Shown here: one piece after another, positions 17,832 to 26,830 of the stretch
Numbering within the stretch: the stretch's first letter is position 1
Layout of the letters: every line of letters starts with the position of its first letter
Assembly: GCF_027270315.1 (NCBI RefSeq)
Contig: NZ_CP114413.1
Location: forward strand, 4,030,001-4,094,000
Reading direction: 5' to 3'
Length of the DNA stretch: 64,000 nt
From: Streptomyces cinnabarinus
Lineage (GTDB): Bacteria; Actinomycetota; Actinomycetes; Streptomycetales; Streptomycetaceae
The notes under the pieces: model-generated
Seen by the model: only the letters and a program-made list of their open reading frames with translations
The model's database searches: none
Told to the model about the DNA's origin: nothing
Translations under genes and position numbers: made by a program

Positions 17832-19343
17832 ATGTGTGACGACGACGCAAGGCTCGGAAGACGCGCCCTGTTCGTGACGGGCGCCGCGGCGGCGCTTACG
17901 TTGGGGAGCGTGACCTTCGCGAGAGGGGCGGACGACATGCACCACACCGCGACCCGCACGGTCCGCGGGACCCTGCCGCCCGGATCGCCCGATTTCGTGT
18001 ACGTCCCCGTCGAAGTACCGGACGGGGTGCGGGAGATCAAGGTCGCCTACACCTACGACCGCCCCGCGGTCCCCGCCGGAACCCCCGGCAACGCCCTGGA
18101 CATCGGCATCTTCGACGAACGCGGCACCGACCTCGGCGGCAGGGGCTTCCGGGGCTGGTCGGGCGGCGCCCGCACGGAGTTCTTCCTGCGCGCCGACGAC
18201 GCGACCCCCGCGTATCTCCCCGGCCCGGTGAACGAGGGCACCTGGCACATCGTCCTCGGCCCCTACACGGTCGCCCCGCAGGGCCTGGCCTACGAGCTCA
18301 CGATCACGCTCTCCTACGGCGAGCCGGGCCCCGTCGCCGAGCCGGTGTACCCGCCGCAGCGGGCCCGGGGGCGCGGCCGGGACTGGTACCGCGGCGACTG
18401 CCATCTGCACTCCTGGTACTCCGACGGCCGCCGCACCCCCGCGGAGATCGCCTCGCTGGCGCGGGCCGCGGGCCTGGACTTCATCAACAGCTCGGAGCAC
18501 AACACGCACTCCGCGCACGCGCACTGGGCGGAGGTCGCGGGCGACGACCTGCTGGTGCTGCTGGGCGAGGAGGTCACCACCCGCAACGGCCACGTCCTGG
18601 CCCTGGGCACGGATCCCGGCACCTTCGTCGACTGGCGGTATCGGGCCCGCGACAACCGGTTCGGGAAGTTCGCCCGGCAGATCCGCAAGGCCGGCGGGCT
18701 GGTCGTACCGGCCCATCCGCACGCCACCTGCATCGGCTGCAACTGGAAATTCGGCTTCGGGGAGGCGGACGCGGTCGAGGTGTGGAACGGGCCGTACACC
18801 CCCGACGACGAGGTGGCGCTGGCCGACTGGGACGGGATGCTGGTGGCGTCGGTGCGGTCGGGGCGGGACTGGATCCCGGCGATGGGGAACTCCGACGCGC
18901 ACCGGGCTCCCGACCCCGTGGGGTCGCCGCAGACCGTGGTGCTCGCCGATGACCTGACCCGGGAGGCCGTGCTGGAGGGGATCCGGGCGGGGCGGTCGTA
19001 TGTCGCCGAATCCGGGAATGTGTCGCTGGCCTTCACGGCCTCGGGTGGGCGGGGCGAGCATGCGGGGATCGGGGAGCGGCTGCGGGTCGGGCGCGACACT
19101 CCGGTGACCGTGCGGGTGGAGGTCGCGGGTGCGCCTCGGTGTCATGTGCGGTTCGTGACGGATCAAGGGGTGCTGTTCACGAGCGGGCCGCTGCCGGTGT
19201 CGGGGGCGGGGGTCGTGGAGTGGGGGACCACGGCCTCGTACGCGGCGTATGTGCGGGTGGAGTTGCGGCATGAGGCTGTGGTGGGGCCGTTGCCCGGGGC
19301 GTTGGCGGCGTTCTCGAATCCGATTTTTCTGGGGCGGGACTGA
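17832..19343 (+). CDS. Exported PHP-domain metallohydrolase (CehA/McbA family)
   Basis: The 503-residue protein starts with a twin-arginine-like signal (GRRALF at 9-14 followed by an Ala-rich hydrophobic stretch), so it is probably exported folded with its metals. A beta-rich N-terminal domain (about 40-170) precedes a PHP domain with the metal-ligand motifs GDCHLHSWYSDG, SEHNTH, EEVTTRNGH, PAHPHA and GNSDAHR. Such enzymes hydrolyse phosphoesters or carbamates (carbaryl hydrolase CehA is one relative). A C-terminal beta domain of about 110 residues follows. The substrate is unknown. Confidence 0.88.
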   Translation: MCDDDARLGRRALFVTGAAAALTLGSVTFARGADDMHHTATRTVRGTLPPGSPDFVYVPVEVPDGVREIKVAYTYDRPAVPAGTPGNALDIGIFDERGTDLGGRGFRGWSGGARTEFFLRADDATPAYLPGPVNEGTWHIVLGPYTVAPQGLAYELTITLSYGEPGPVAEPVYPPQRARGRGRDWYRGDCHLHSWYSDGRRTPAEIASLARAAGLDFINSSEHNTHSAHAHWAEVAGDDLLVLLGEEVTTRNGHVLALGTDPGTFVDWRYRARDNRFGKFARQIRKAGGLVVPAHPHATCIGCNWKFGFGEADAVEVWNGPYTPDDEVALADWDGMLVASVRSGRDWIPAMGNSDAHRAPDPVGSPQTVVLADDLTREAVLEGIRAGRSYVAESGNVSLAFTASGGRGEHAGIGERLRVGRDTPVTVRVEVAGAPRCHVRFVTDQGVLFTSGPLPVSGAGVVEWGTTASYAAYVRVELRHEAVVGPLPGALAAFSNPIFLGRD

Positions 19344-19369
19344 GGGATTCCCGCGTGCGGGCCGATGGG

Positions 19370-19397
19370 GGCTGGTCGCGCAGTTCCCCGCGCCCCT
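19370..19397. repeat. Dispersed 28-bp intergenic repeat, copy 2
   Basis: Exact match to 16788-16815. Here it fills the short gap between the convergent ends of the PHP hydrolase and the endonuclease/exonuclease/phosphatase gene, a position that would suit a transcription terminator. Confidence 0.8.
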
Positions 19398-20179
19398 CAG
19401 GTGGGATCGGTGACCGTCAGTTCGGCTACGACAGCCGCGTGGTCGGAGGGCCAGACGCCGTCCACCGGGTGGTCGCCGGCCCGGCTCACGGCCCGCACCG
19501 AACCCTGGCCGCCCAGATGGACGTAGTCGATCCTCGCTGGCTGCCGCCTCCCGCCCAGGCGGTACGGGAGCGCCGGGTCCCAGTCCCAGGTCGTCGACGG
19601 GGTGGCCGGGTCCGCCGTCGTCCACGCGTCGCGGAAGTCGCGGCGGAACAGGCTCAGTTCCTCGGAGTCCGGCTCGGCGTTGAAGTCGCCGGTCACGATC
19701 ACGGTGCCGTCCCGGCGGGCGAACTCCGCCAGGGCGGCCGCCTGTTCGGCGCGTACGGCGGAGGTGTCCGGGGCCGAGGTCAGGTGTGCGGTGATGAAGG
19801 AGACGGGGCCGGTTCGCGCGTACAGGGCGAGGCGGCCGTCGTCCAGGTCGGGCGGGACCGGCAGCCGTAAGACCTCGCGCTCCTCCACCGGCCAGCGGCT
19901 CAGGACCGCGTTGCCGATGTCGACCGTCGGGTCGGCTATCCGGCGGCGCCAGCGCTCGGGGGCCGGGGAGGGGGCCCAGGTCCAGTGCAGGCCCAGTTCG
20001 CCGGCCAGCCACTCCGCGAGGTTCTCGCCGTCGGCGGACCAGACCTCCTGGAGGCCGACGAGGTCGGGGCGCAGGTCGCGCAGGACGGAGAGGATCGCTT
20101 TCTGACGTTCGCGCCAAGGCCCGAACCGCCACCAGAGGTTCCAGGTCATCACGCGCACGGCCACCCGCCCCTCGGTCAT
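19397..20179 (-). CDS. Endonuclease/exonuclease/phosphatase-family protein
   Basis: The 260-residue protein has the family motifs in order: MTWNLWW near the start (Asn), LVGLQEVW (catalytic Glu), TAHLTS, VIVTGDFNAEPDSEE (Asp-Asn) and VWPSDHAAVVAEL (Asp-His). These are the metal and phosphate ligands of DNase I/sphingomyelinase-like phosphodiesterases. There is no signal peptide, so it acts in the cytosol unless exported by another route. The ATG at 20179 is preferred over an in-frame TTG 14 codons upstream, because the protein then starts shortly before the first conserved motif. The substrate is unknown. Confidence 0.88.
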   Translation of the reverse strand: MTEGRVAVRVMTWNLWWRFGPWRERQKAILSVLRDLRPDLVGLQEVWSADGENLAEWLAGELGLHWTWAPSPAPERWRRRIADPTVDIGNAVLSRWPVEEREVLRLPVPPDLDDGRLALYARTGPVSFITAHLTSAPDTSAVRAEQAAALAEFARRDGTVIVTGDFNAEPDSEELSLFRRDFRDAWTTADPATPSTTWDWDPALPYRLGGRRQPARIDYVHLGGQGSVRAVSRAGDHPVDGVWPSDHAAVVAELTVTDPT

Positions 20180-20253
20180 GACACCGTCAAGGGCACCATT
20201 AAAAGGGACACAGATGAACAACCGAATGGCCGACGACAGGAGCCCGACCGACC

Positions 20254-20646
20254 ATGCCCCGCAGCATCGAGCGCAAGTACCGGGCCGTCACCGCCTTTCA
20301 GCGCCGGCTCAACGCCGTCATGCGCCGGCTGCCGAACCACACCCTGCTGGAGACCACGGGCCGCACCTCGGGCCTGCCGCGCCGCACCCCGGTCGGCGGG
20401 CGGCGCGTCGGTGACTCCTTCTGGCTGGTCTCGGAGTTCGGCGAGCGTTCGCAGTACGTGCGCAACATCATGGCCGACCCGAAGGTGCGGGTCCGCGTCC
20501 ACGGCCGCTGGCACACGGGCACGGCCCATCTGCTGCCGGACGACGACCCGGTGGCGCGGCTGCGGACCCTGCCCCGCCTCAACAGCGCGGCGGTCCGGGT
20601 GATCGGCGCCCAGCTGCTGACCGTACGGGTGGACCTGGACGGCTGA
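20254..20646 (+). CDS. Ddn-like deazaflavin (F420)-dependent nitroreductase-family protein
   Basis: The 130-residue split-barrel protein shows the conserved segment TLLETTGRTSGLPRRTPVGG, the FWLVSEFG strand and NIMADPKVRVRVHGRWHTGTA, as in the actinobacterial F420-dependent Ddn/FDOR-A group. These reduce quinones, nitro compounds or enones with F420H2. ATG with AGGAG about 14 bases upstream. It lies divergent from the phosphodiesterase gene and convergent with the aldehyde dehydrogenase operon, outside the palindrome regulon. Confidence 0.87.
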   Translation: MPRSIERKYRAVTAFQRRLNAVMRRLPNHTLLETTGRTSGLPRRTPVGGRRVGDSFWLVSEFGERSQYVRNIMADPKVRVRVHGRWHTGTAHLLPDDDPVARLRTLPRLNSAAVRVIGAQLLTVRVDLDG

Positions 20647-20656
20647 GGGAGGCGCG

Positions 20657-22102
20657 CTAGCCCGGCCAGACGATCGACTGCACCTCGCTGTAGGCGTGCA
20701 GGGCGTAGGAGCCGACGTCCCGGCCGACCCCGCTCTTCTTGAACCCGCCGAAGGGCGCCTCCATGTTCCGGCCGACCGTGTTGACGCCGACGCCTCCGGC
20801 GCGGAGGCGGCGGGCGACGCGGAAGGCCCGTGCGACATCGCGGGACCAGACGTAGTCGATCAGGCCGTAGTCCGTGTCATTGGCGAGGGCGATGCCCTCT
20901 TCCTCCTCCTCGAAGGGGATCACGCAGACGACCGGACCGAAGATCTCCTCCCGCGCGACCCTCATGTCGTTCGTGCAGTCGGCGAGCAGGGTGGGGGCGA
21001 TGTAGAAGCCCGTGGCCAGGGGCGGGCGTTCGCCTCCCGCCACCACCACCGCGCCCTCCTTGCGGCCCAGTTCGACGTACGACTCCACCCGGTCCCGGTG
21101 TGCCGCCGAGATCACCGGGCCGACCACCGTGTCCGGCTCCCGGGGATCGCCGACCTTCAACCGGCCCGCGTAGGCCGCCAGTTGCTCGACCAGTCGGTCG
21201 TACACCGACCGGTGGGCCAGTACCCGGGTCGGTGCCGTGCAGATCTGGCCGCTGTAGAAGGAGAAGGTCGTGCCGATGCCGGACACGGCGGATGGGATGT
21301 CGGCGTCGTCCAGGACCAGTGCCGCGCCTTTCCCTCCCAGCTCCATCAGTTGGCGTTTCATCTCTCGGCCGCACACCTCCGCGATACGGCGGCCCACGGC
21401 CGTGGAGCCGGTGAAGCTGACCATGTCGACGTCCGGGGAGGCGACGACGGCCTCCCCGACCTCCGCCGAGGCCCCGGAGACCACGTTCACGGCACCCGGC
21501 GGCACCCCAGCGGCCTCCAGCGCCTCCGCCATGCGGTAGACGGACAGCGGGTCCTGCGGGGCGGGCTTCACCACGACCGTGTTCCCCATCGCCAGCGCGG
21601 GCGCGATCTTCCCGGCGGCGTTGGCCCACGGGTTGTTGTACGAGGAGATACAGGCGACGACCCCGACGGGCTGCCGTACGGCCAGCGCACCCATCACCCC
21701 GGCCCGGCCCATAGGCCCGGCCTCGTTGATCTGGGGCGCGATCGCCCACTCAGCGGGCTCGACCCGTGAGTACCGCCGGAACCGGGCGGCGGCCACTCCG
21801 ACCTGCATCGCTCGGGCGGTGCCGGTCGTGGCGCCGGTCTCGGCCCGCGCCAGTTCGGCGTACGGCACGAGCCGGTCCCGGATCAGCTCCGCCGCCCGGC
21901 CGAGGATCGCGGCCCGCTCCTCGGGCGCCGTGCGCGACCAGGGCCCGAGCGCCTCGCGGGCCGCCGCGCAGGCCGCGTGCGCCTGATCCGGCGTGGCCTC
22001 GGGAGCCGGGCCGACGGTCTCCTCGGTCGCCGGGTCGAGGACGTCGTAGTAGCCGCCCTCGGGCTCGGCCCAGGACCCGCCGATGAACAGGCCCCGGCTC
22101 AC
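20657..22102 (-). CDS. NAD(P)-dependent aldehyde dehydrogenase
   Basis: The 481-residue protein is a full-length aldehyde dehydrogenase with catalytic Glu254 (MELGGKGAALV) and nucleophile Cys288 (GQICTAPTRV), plus the nucleotide-binding SFTGST segment at 229-234. It oxidises an aldehyde to the acid. It starts with GTG overlapping the stop of the amidohydrolase gene by four bases, so it is the third gene of the leftward LLM-amidohydrolase-aldehyde dehydrogenase operon that follows the operators at 25034 and 25098. The aldehyde is unknown. Confidence 0.93.
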   Translation of the reverse strand: MSRGLFIGGSWAEPEGGYYDVLDPATEETVGPAPEATPDQAHAACAAAREALGPWSRTAPEERAAILGRAAELIRDRLVPYAELARAETGATTGTARAMQVGVAAARFRRYSRVEPAEWAIAPQINEAGPMGRAGVMGALAVRQPVGVVACISSYNNPWANAAGKIAPALAMGNTVVVKPAPQDPLSVYRMAEALEAAGVPPGAVNVVSGASAEVGEAVVASPDVDMVSFTGSTAVGRRIAEVCGREMKRQLMELGGKGAALVLDDADIPSAVSGIGTTFSFYSGQICTAPTRVLAHRSVYDRLVEQLAAYAGRLKVGDPREPDTVVGPVISAAHRDRVESYVELGRKEGAVVVAGGERPPLATGFYIAPTLLADCTNDMRVAREEIFGPVVCVIPFEEEEEGIALANDTDYGLIDYVWSRDVARAFRVARRLRAGGVGVNTVGRNMEAPFGGFKKSGVGRDVGSYALHAYSEVQSIVWPG

Positions 22103-23841
22103 CGGGTGCTCACCGTGCGCGTGTCCCGTCCGGACCGCAGCACCTTCCCCGGCACCGAGCCGGTCACCACGTCGTCCCGGATCGCCTCGACGCCGTTGAC
22201 CCAGACGGCGCGCACCCCGATCGCCCGGGAGTCGAGACGCGGGCTGTCACCCGGCAGGTCGTGCACCAGGGTGGCCGTACCCGCGTCGATGCGGTCCGGG
22301 TCGAACAGGACCAGATCGGCATGGAATCCCTCCTGCACCCTCCCCCGCTCCCGCAGCCCGAAGAGCCGCGCCGGGTCATCGGTCAGCATCCGCACCGCCT
22401 GCTCCAGCGGGACCAGCTTCCGCCCCCGCAGACAGTCGCCGAGGAACCTCGTCGTGTACGGCGCCCCGCACATCCGGTCCAGATGGGCCCCGGCGTCCGA
22501 GCCGCCGAGCAGCACGTCCTCGTGCTGCCAGGTCTGGGCCCGCAGCGCCCAGGAGGCGGGGTCGTTGTCGGGCGGCATGGGCCACAGGACGGTCCGCAGC
22601 TCGTCGTTCGCGCAGATCTCGACGAGACAGGCGAAGGGGTCCAGGCCCCGCTCGGCCGCGATGTCCCGCACCACGCGGCCGGTGAGCCCGCGGTTCGCCT
22701 CGCTGTAGGTGTCGCCGATGACGTACCGCCCGAAGTCCGCGAGCCGCCGGAAGACGCCGGCCTCCTTGGAGGACGCGTGCCGCAGCATCTCCGCGCGGAC
22801 CGCGGAGTCCCGGAGCCGGGCGATCCGCTCGGGAACGGGCAGTGCGAGGACCTCCCCCCAGCCCGGTATCAGGTTCAGCGCGCAGAAGGTGCCCAGGGAC
22901 ATGTTCATCGGAGTCAGGATCGGCATGGTGAGGGCGACGACCCTCCCGCCCGCCTTCCGGGCCCGCTCACTGGCCAGCAACTGCCGGGGCACCCGCTCGG
23001 GCACGGCGGCGTCGATGGTCAGCACATTCCAGTTCAGGGGCCGCCCGGCCGCCGCGCTCATCTCCGCGAACAGATCGATCTCGGCGTCGCTGAACTGGTC
23101 GAGGCAACCGGCGACGATCGCCTCGATCTGCGTCCCCTCGTGCTCGCCCACGGCCCTGGAGAGCGCGAGCAGTTCCTCGGGCAACGCGTGCCGGGACGCC
23201 ACCGGTTGCCCGTCGCCGTCGGAGTGCGTGGACGACTGGGTGGTGGACAGCCCCCAGGCCCCGGCCGCCATGGCGGAACGCAGCAACTGGACCATGTGGT
23301 CGAGCTGTTCGGGGCTGGGCTGACCCCCCACGGCATCCGGCCCCATGACGTACCTGCGCAACGCACAATGCCCCACCATGAACCCGGCGTTGACGGCGAT
23401 CCGCCCCTCCAGCGCGTCCAGGTACTCCCCGAAGGAGTGCCAGCTCCAGGGCGCCCCCTCCTCCAGGGCGACCAGCGACATCCCCTCGACCTTGGACATC
23501 ATGCGGCGGGTGTAGTCGGCATCGTCGGGGCGGGCCGGGTTGAGGGGCGCGAGCGTGAAGCCACAGTTCCCGCCGGCGACCGTCGTCACTCCGTGGTTGA
23601 GGGAGGGGGTGGCGTACGGGTCCCAGAAGAGCTGGGCGTCGTAGTGGGTGTGGGGGTCGACGAACCCCGGGGCGAGGACCATCCCGGAGGCGTCGTCGAC
23701 GGACCGGGCGGGTTCGGTGACACGGGGGGCGATGACGTCGATACGCCCGTCCCGAATACCGACGTCGGCGGTGTAGGCGGGAGCACCGGTCCCATCGACG
23801 ACGGACGCACCTTTGATGACGTGATCGAGCACAGGGGTCAC
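22099..23841 (-). CDS. Amidohydrolase of the D-aminoacylase / N-acyl-D-amino-acid deacylase family
   Basis: The 580-residue protein has the metal motif HTHYDAQLFWDP near residue 62, the VAGNCGFTLAP segment and a C-terminal GSDAGAHLDRMCG motif. These match the D-aminoacylase branch of the amidohydrolase superfamily, which cleaves amide or cyclic-amide bonds in a metal-dependent TIM barrel. It is 33 bases downstream of the LLM gene and overlaps the aldehyde dehydrogenase start, so it is the middle gene of that operon. Family members in catabolic clusters are often mis-named; the true bond cleaved is unknown. Confidence 0.88.
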   Translation of the reverse strand: MTPVLDHVIKGASVVDGTGAPAYTADVGIRDGRIDVIAPRVTEPARSVDDASGMVLAPGFVDPHTHYDAQLFWDPYATPSLNHGVTTVAGGNCGFTLAPLNPARPDDADYTRRMMSKVEGMSLVALEEGAPWSWHSFGEYLDALEGRIAVNAGFMVGHCALRRYVMGPDAVGGQPSPEQLDHMVQLLRSAMAAGAWGLSTTQSSTHSDGDGQPVASRHALPEELLALSRAVGEHEGTQIEAIVAGCLDQFSDAEIDLFAEMSAAAGRPLNWNVLTIDAAVPERVPRQLLASERARKAGGRVVALTMPILTPMNMSLGTFCALNLIPGWGEVLALPVPERIARLRDSAVRAEMLRHASSKEAGVFRRLADFGRYVIGDTYSEANRGLTGRVVRDIAAERGLDPFACLVEICANDELRTVLWPMPPDNDPASWALRAQTWQHEDVLLGGSDAGAHLDRMCGAPYTTRFLGDCLRGRKLVPLEQAVRMLTDDPARLFGLRERGRVQEGFHADLVLFDPDRIDAGTATLVHDLPGDSPRLDSRAIGVRAVWVNGVEAIRDDVVTGSVPGKVLRSGRDTRTVSTR

Positions 23842-23874
23842 TCCCTTGGACTGCGGTGGGTCGTCCTACCTAGC

Positions 23875-24993
23875 TCAGACACCCCTCCGGAACCGCGTAG
23901 TCCGATGCACAGGATCCGTATCGATCTTCGGAATCACGTGCTCCCCAATGAGCCGGATCGTCTGCAAGGTCTCCTCCTTCGGCACCCCGACCGGCAACCC
24001 GAAGCTCAACTGATCCGCCCCCGCCTGCTCCCACCGCTTGCACTGCCGAAGCACCTCGTCCGGATCCCCGCAGATGACGAGCTCCTCCTCGATGAGCACC
24101 TCGACGAACTCCTCGGTGTACTCGGGCAGCGTCTCCGGCCACACCGGAAACCCCTCGGGCCGGGGAAACGTGTCGTGGTACCGGAACACCAGCGACGGGA
24201 GATAGTGCAGCCCCCCGCTCACCGCGATCCGCACCGCCTCCTCGTGCGTGGGCGCACAGATCGCGGTCGTCGTCACCATCACGTTGTCGTTGACGAAGTC
24301 ACCGATCGGCTCCGCGTCCACGATCGCCGTCTTGTACTGCTCCAGCACCCACTCCATGTCGGAGACCTTCTGTACGCTGAACCCCAGCACCCCGAGCCCC
24401 TTCTTCGCGGCCATGGAGTACGAGGGGGGCGACCCGGCGGCGTACCACATCGCCGGGTGGGACTTCCCGTACGGCTTCGGCAGCACCTTCCGCGGCGGCA
24501 GTGACCAGTGCTTGCCCTGGAAGCCGGCGTACTCGTCCTGGAGCCACATCTTCGGGAACTCGGCGATGGTCTCTTCCCAGATCTCCTTGGTGTGGTTCAT
24601 GTCCGTGATGCCGGGCAGGAACCCGAGGATCTCGTGCGACCCGGCGCCGCGTCCGCTGCCGAACTCGAAGCGGTTGCCGGAGAGATGGTCGAGCATGGCG
24701 ACCTTCTCGGCGACCTTGACCGGGTGGTTGACCTGGGCCAGCGGGTTGAAGATCCCGGAGCCCAGATGGATCCGCTCGGTGGCGTGCGCGAGGTAGCCGA
24801 GGAAGACGTCGTTCGCGGACAGGTGCGAGTACTCCTCCAGGAAGTGGTGCTCGGAGGCCCAGGCGTACTTGAAGCCGGACTTGTCCGCCTGGATGACGTA
24901 CTCGGTCTCCTCCATCAGCGCCTTGTGCTCGGCGAGCGGGTCGGTCTCTGCTCGCTTGCCGACGTATCCCTGTACAAAGAGCCCGAATTCCAA
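23875..24993 (-). CDS. LLM-class flavin/F420-dependent oxidoreductase
   Basis: The 372-residue luciferase-like protein has SEHHFLEEYSHLSAND near 48-61, a VAMLDHLSGNRFEFGSGRGAGS-like phosphate-binding region near 98-119 and a C-terminal GDPDEVLRQ segment. The length and the SEHHF motif fit bacterial-luciferase-like monooxygenases that use FMNH2, although F420 use is possible. The start is TTG; no ATG or GTG lies in a sensible position. The operators at 25034 and 25098 lie 41 and 105 bases upstream, which makes this the first gene of a three-gene operon with the amidohydrolase and aldehyde dehydrogenase. Confidence 0.88.
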   Translation of the reverse strand: MEFGLFVQGYVGKRAETDPLAEHKALMEETEYVIQADKSGFKYAWASEHHFLEEYSHLSANDVFLGYLAHATERIHLGSGIFNPLAQVNHPVKVAEKVAMLDHLSGNRFEFGSGRGAGSHEILGFLPGITDMNHTKEIWEETIAEFPKMWLQDEYAGFQGKHWSLPPRKVLPKPYGKSHPAMWYAAGSPPSYSMAAKKGLGVLGFSVQKVSDMEWVLEQYKTAIVDAEPIGDFVNDNVMVTTTAICAPTHEEAVRIAVSGGLHYLPSLVFRYHDTFPRPEGFPVWPETLPEYTEEFVEVLIEEELVICGDPDEVLRQCKRWEQAGADQLSFGLPVGVPKEETLQTIRLIGEHVIPKIDTDPVHRTTRFRRGV

Positions 24994-25033
24994 GGCGGTT
25001 CACCGTCCCCGGTCTAGGAAGGTCTGCTGGTTT

Positions 25034-25048
25034 CTGATGGTCCGTCAG
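25034..25048. promoter_or_regulatory. Palindromic operator, copy 2 (CTGATGGTCCGTCAG)
   Basis: Fourteen of fifteen positions match the consensus. It lies 41 bases upstream of the LLM start at 24993 on the complement and is flanked by T and A like most other copies. Confidence 0.75.
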
Positions 25049-25097
25049 ATGTCACATGCCTGCTGACTGTGGCACCGCGGGCATGAGGCGTCAATAG

Positions 25098-25112
25098 CTG
25101 ACGGATAGTCAG
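25098..25112. promoter_or_regulatory. Palindromic operator, copy 3, weaker (CTGACGGATAGTCAG)
   Basis: The left arm is perfect and the right arm has two changes; the centre lies 64 bases from that of copy 2. It sits just outside the stop of the SDR gene and upstream of the LLM operon. Confidence 0.6.
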
Positions 25113-25133
25113 ATGGTGGTCGGATGGCGGGGA

Positions 25134-25904
25134 TCAGACGACCGACACTCCCGCCAGCCAGCCGCCGTCGATCACGAACGGCTGCCCGGTGATGTAGGAC
25201 GAGTCCTCCGAGGTCAGGAACAGCGCGAGACGGGCGACCTCCGCCGGGCGTCCGATCCGCCCGAGCGGTACGAGCTTGCGGTACAGCCCGTCCAGGGCCC
25301 GTGCCGTCTCCTCCGCGTCCGCCGCCGGGTCCAGCTGGGCCGGGTTGGACATGGCGGTGTCGATGGCGCCGGGGCACATGGCGTTGACGCGGATGCCCCG
25401 GGGGGCCAGCTCCAGCGCGGCGACCCGGGTGAGCCCGACGATGGCGTGCTTGGAGGCCGCGTACGCCCCGACGGCCGCCATTCCGGTCAGCCCGGTGTAG
25501 GAGGCGGTGTTGACGATCGTGCCGCCGTCCTCCAGCTCGGGCGCGACGGTCCTGATCCCGAGGAAGCAGCCGACCTGGTTGACCCGGACGATCCGCATGA
25601 ACTCGTCGAGGGGGGTGTCGACCAGGGAGTTGAAGCGCAGGATGCCGGCGTTGTTGACGAGCCCGTCGATCCGCCCGTACGCCTCCTTCGCGACCCGCAC
25701 GGCGGCCCGCCACTCGTCCTCCTCCCCCACGTCGAGATGGACGTACCGCGCCCCGATCTCCTTGGCGAGGGCCTCGCCCGGCTCGTCGAGGACGTCCGCC
25801 ACGACCACCTCGGCGCCCTCCTCCCGGAACAGCCGGGCCTCCTGCTCCCCCTGGCCGCGCGCCGCGCCGGTGACGATGACGACGCGCCCGTCGAGCTTGC
25901 CCAT
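25134..25904 (-). CDS. SDR oxidoreductase resembling hydroxysteroid dehydrogenases
   Basis: The 256-residue protein has TGAARGQG at 12-19, NNAG at 84-87 and the triad Ser135, Tyr148, Lys152. The overall sequence recalls the 20-beta/3-alpha-hydroxysteroid dehydrogenase group, but many SDRs of this type act on other ring alcohols. ATG at 25904 has GAGGAG at good spacing. It is the third gene of a leftward operon after an amidohydrolase and an LLM enzyme, with 11 bases between its start and the LLM stop. Control is inferred through the operator at 28075. Confidence 0.9.
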   Translation of the reverse strand: MGKLDGRVVIVTGAARGQGEQEARLFREEGAEVVVADVLDEPGEALAKEIGARYVHLDVGEEDEWRAAVRVAKEAYGRIDGLVNNAGILRFNSLVDTPLDEFMRIVRVNQVGCFLGIRTVAPELEDGGTIVNTASYTGLTGMAAVGAYAASKHAIVGLTRVAALELAPRGIRVNAMCPGAIDTAMSNPAQLDPAADAEETARALDGLYRKLVPLGRIGRPAEVARLALFLTSEDSSYITGQPFVIDGGWLAGVSVV

Positions 25905-25915
25905 GGGCTGACTCC

Positions 25916-26830
25916 TCACAGGTCGGGTCCGACGTCGGCGCCGAACGCCGCGATCTGGTCGATGAGTTCGTCCCGGCTGCGGCTGCGGAACCGCACCTGG
26001 ATCTGGTCCACGCCCATCGCGCGGTACGCCCGCAGCGACTCGGCGAGTACGGCCGGGGCACCGGTGAGCGTGCGACGGCCGACGTGCCAGGACGGGGTGC
26101 CGATGTAGAGGGGTTCGGCGATCGCGCCGATGGTGAAGGGGCCTTGCCGTCCGGCCTGTTCGCGCAGGTCGCGGATGCGGGCGAGCTGCCCCGGCAGGCG
26201 GTCGCGCGGGTCGCCCTGCGGCAGCCAGCCGTCCCCTTTGAGGGCGGCCCTTCTGACGGCGGCGGGCGAGGAGCCACCGACCCACAGGGGGACGTGCTCC
26301 TGCGCGGGCCGCGGCAACTGCCCGAGTCCCTCGAAGTCGTAGAGCTTGCCGTGGTGCTCGGGGAACTCCTCCGGCCCGAGCGCGGCACGCAACGCGTCCA
26401 CGCACTCGTCCAGTACGGCGCCCCGGTGCGCGAAGTCCACGCCCAGCGCCGTGAACTCCTCCTCCACGTGTCCGGCGCCCACGCCCAGGACGAGCCGTCC
26501 GCCGGAGAGGTGGTCGAGGGTGGCGTACTGCTTGGCGGTGAGCAGGGGGTGCCGGAGGCCGACCACGGCGACATGGCTGAGCAGCCGGGCGTGCTCGGTG
26601 GCGGCGGCCAGGTAGGCGAGGGTGGCGACGGGGTCGTACCAGATCGTGCTCATCGCCGGGGCGAGGCGGCGCGGGATGGCGATGTGGTCGCAGGAGGCGA
26701 GGTAGGAGAAGCCGGCGCGATCGGCGGCCCGGGCGATGGCGAGCAGGTCCTCGGGGCCGGCGGCGGCCTCCCAGGGCTCGGCGTAGAGGGTGCTCTGGGA
26801 CTGGATCGGGAGCTGGATGCCGTACTTCAT
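25916..26830 (-). CDS. LLM-class F420-dependent oxidoreductase
   Basis: The 304-residue luciferase-like protein has the SYLASCDHIAIP segment near 42-53, LLSHVAVVGLRHPL and LDHLSGGRLVLGVGAGHVEEEF near 105-126, typical of the F420-dependent Rv2161c-like group common in mycobacteria and streptomycetes. Its start overlaps the stop of the amidohydrolase by four bases (ATGA), so the two are translated together. The likely role is hydride transfer to an intermediate in the same pathway as the neighbouring SDR. The substrate is unknown. Confidence 0.9.
   Translation of the reverse strand: MKYGIQLPIQSQSTLYAEPWEAAAGPEDLLAIARAADRAGFSYLASCDHIAIPRRLAPAMSTIWYDPVATLAYLAAATEHARLLSHVAVVGLRHPLLTAKQYATLDHLSGGRLVLGVGAGHVEEEFTALGVDFAHRGAVLDECVDALRAALGPEEFPEHHGKLYDFEGLGQLPRPAQEHVPLWVGGSSPAAVRRAALKGDGWLPQGDPRDRLPGQLARIRDLREQAGRQGPFTIGAIAEPLYIGTPSWHVGRRTLTGAPAVLAESLRAYRAMGVDQIQVRFRSRSRDELIDQIAAFGADVGPDL

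Noticed and set aside
20178..20190. TGACACCGTCA near the phosphodiesterase start as another regulon operator
   Set aside because: The spacing between TGAC and GTCA is three bases instead of five and the outer C/G are missing, so it does not fit the family.
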